Origin: Myrica gale
Lineage: Eukaryota > Streptophyta > Magnoliopsida > Fagales > Myricaceae
Direction: 5' to 3'
DNA length: 64,000 nt
Assembly (NCBI GenBank): GCA_963930655.1
Contig: OZ005607.1
Span: 16,386,374-16,450,373, forward strand
Each line of letters opens with the position of its first letter. The first letter of the stretch is position 1. This document shows positions 63,315 through 64,000 of this stretch, in pieces. The position numbers and the translations under genes were made by a program. The notes beneath the pieces were generated by a model, which saw nothing but the letters and a program-made list of their open reading frames with translations, made no database searches and had not been told where the DNA came from.

Positions 63315-64000
63315 TGTCACGCCCCGAACGCTAGCTAAACGAGGCTAATGACAGCCGCGAGCATTCCCGGCATGGAACGCTCAAGCGTACTTACTACTAT
63401 TCTTGTAGCGGAAATAACATGATGCCTCAATATTTAAAAGAAGCCTTATATTGCTAGCGTATAACGTACATAAGAACATGCTTCCCAACGATAACTCAAA
63501 GTAGTTATAACATGGTCTCAAAATATCAACCAGTTTAAAACCTTGACTTACTAAGCCGAATAACCCATGACCACCACATCACAGAGGCTCATGCCGGCTC
63601 TTACAAAAATTATCTAAACCTTTACTAAAATTAAGCAACAAGGAAGAGACATTTTCGTCAACCCTTCTCCTAGGGTTCAAGGTCCTCTTCTTAAGATTCC
63701 TCCCCTGAAACATTATCTAGAATGATACAATTTAAAACTGTGAGTCGAAAGACTCAGTAAGGAATTATAGCTAATACATGGATTTGAAATATAAGCATGC
63801 ACTTGAACTTGAAATCATAATCGTGTACACATAATGCGATTCATGCATGATCATGAATCGTGATGCACGTGTATGCCTCATGTTTGCATATGCACATGCA
63901 CTTGCTCTTGAAAACAATACTTATACTTGTACAATTCTTGCTTTTGGAAAAATCATTTCACATCTTATCTGATGGGCTACTTGCCCTCTATTTACCCCTG
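63315..64000 (-). mobile_element. 5' LTR of the Tekay element, cut by the window edge
   Basis: 686 bases of the LTR end, starting TGTCACGCCCCGAACGCTAG on the plus strand. It matches 56136-56760 closely and has about 72 extra bases (about 63438-63509, AAAGAAGCCTTATATTGCTA...) that the 3' LTR lacks. The remainder lies right of the window. Confidence 0.9.

Noticed and set aside
1..64000. tRNA genes, rRNA, CRISPR arrays, bacterial operons
   Set aside because: None found by eye. The TGGTATCAGAG matches are retrotransposon primer sites rather than tRNA genes, and the tandem arrays lack CRISPR-like spacers.

Overview
The window looks like gene-poor, repeat-dense chromatin of a flowering plant, probably a eudicot. 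The evidence is the mix of plant-type elements: SIRE- and Retrofit-like Ty1/copia, Tekay, Reina/CRM-like and Tat Ty3/gypsy, an L1-type LINE with DUF4283, ALP1-like PIF/Harbinger, MULE, hAT MITEs, a CACTA-like element and a TRIM. I found no intact host gene, no rRNA or tRNA gene and no CRISPR. Almost every long reading frame belongs to a transposable element and most are broken.

Layout. 1-1590 is a decayed SIRE-type copia gag/protease/integrase (minus). 1591-3739 is a broken PIF/Harbinger transposase (plus) whose intron carries a 792-bp hAT insertion. From 4810 to 23305 runs what was probably one satellite array of 71-bp monomers with a ~165-bp non-homologous module inserted every 4 to 15 monomers. 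It is now split by a MULE-type MITE (6049-6452), a 3.85-kb solo LTR (6507-10360), a gypsy cluster (11342-16732) and a copia/solo-LTR/MITE cluster (18765-21925). At 23306 an LTR ends the array and is followed by a CACTA-like element (24555-26545) with its own MITE.

26546-32551 is the 5' part of a minus-strand copia element (gag, long leader, primer site, LTR) holding a 3.6-kb solo LTR. 32552-39702 is a plus-strand L1-type LINE, broken by point mutations and three nested insertions. 40488-45050 holds a small MITE, a large inverted repeat and a dead Tat-lineage gypsy pol with a downstream 82-bp minisatellite. 46002-52520 is a MULE transposase remnant split by the best preserved element of the window, a 5.3-kb copia retrotransposon (46238-51522) with both LTRs and a target-site duplication. 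53085-55953 holds copia RT/RNase H and gypsy fragments with a hAT MITE and a complete 354-bp TRIM. 56136-64000 is a minus-strand Tekay element: 3.1-kb 3' LTR, an additional 213-codon ORF, a pol with chromodomain, no gag, and a truncated 5' LTR.

The elements do not form a pathway. What links them is insertion history, readable from nested junctions and target-site duplications, plus mutation (many apparent C-to-T/G-to-A changes at catalytic codons). Least ordinary are the modular satellite with repeated insertion at the same monomer phases, a GTCGACC-containing word shared by a MITE and a copia LTR, the gag-less Tekay with an extra acidic ORF, and the TRIM.
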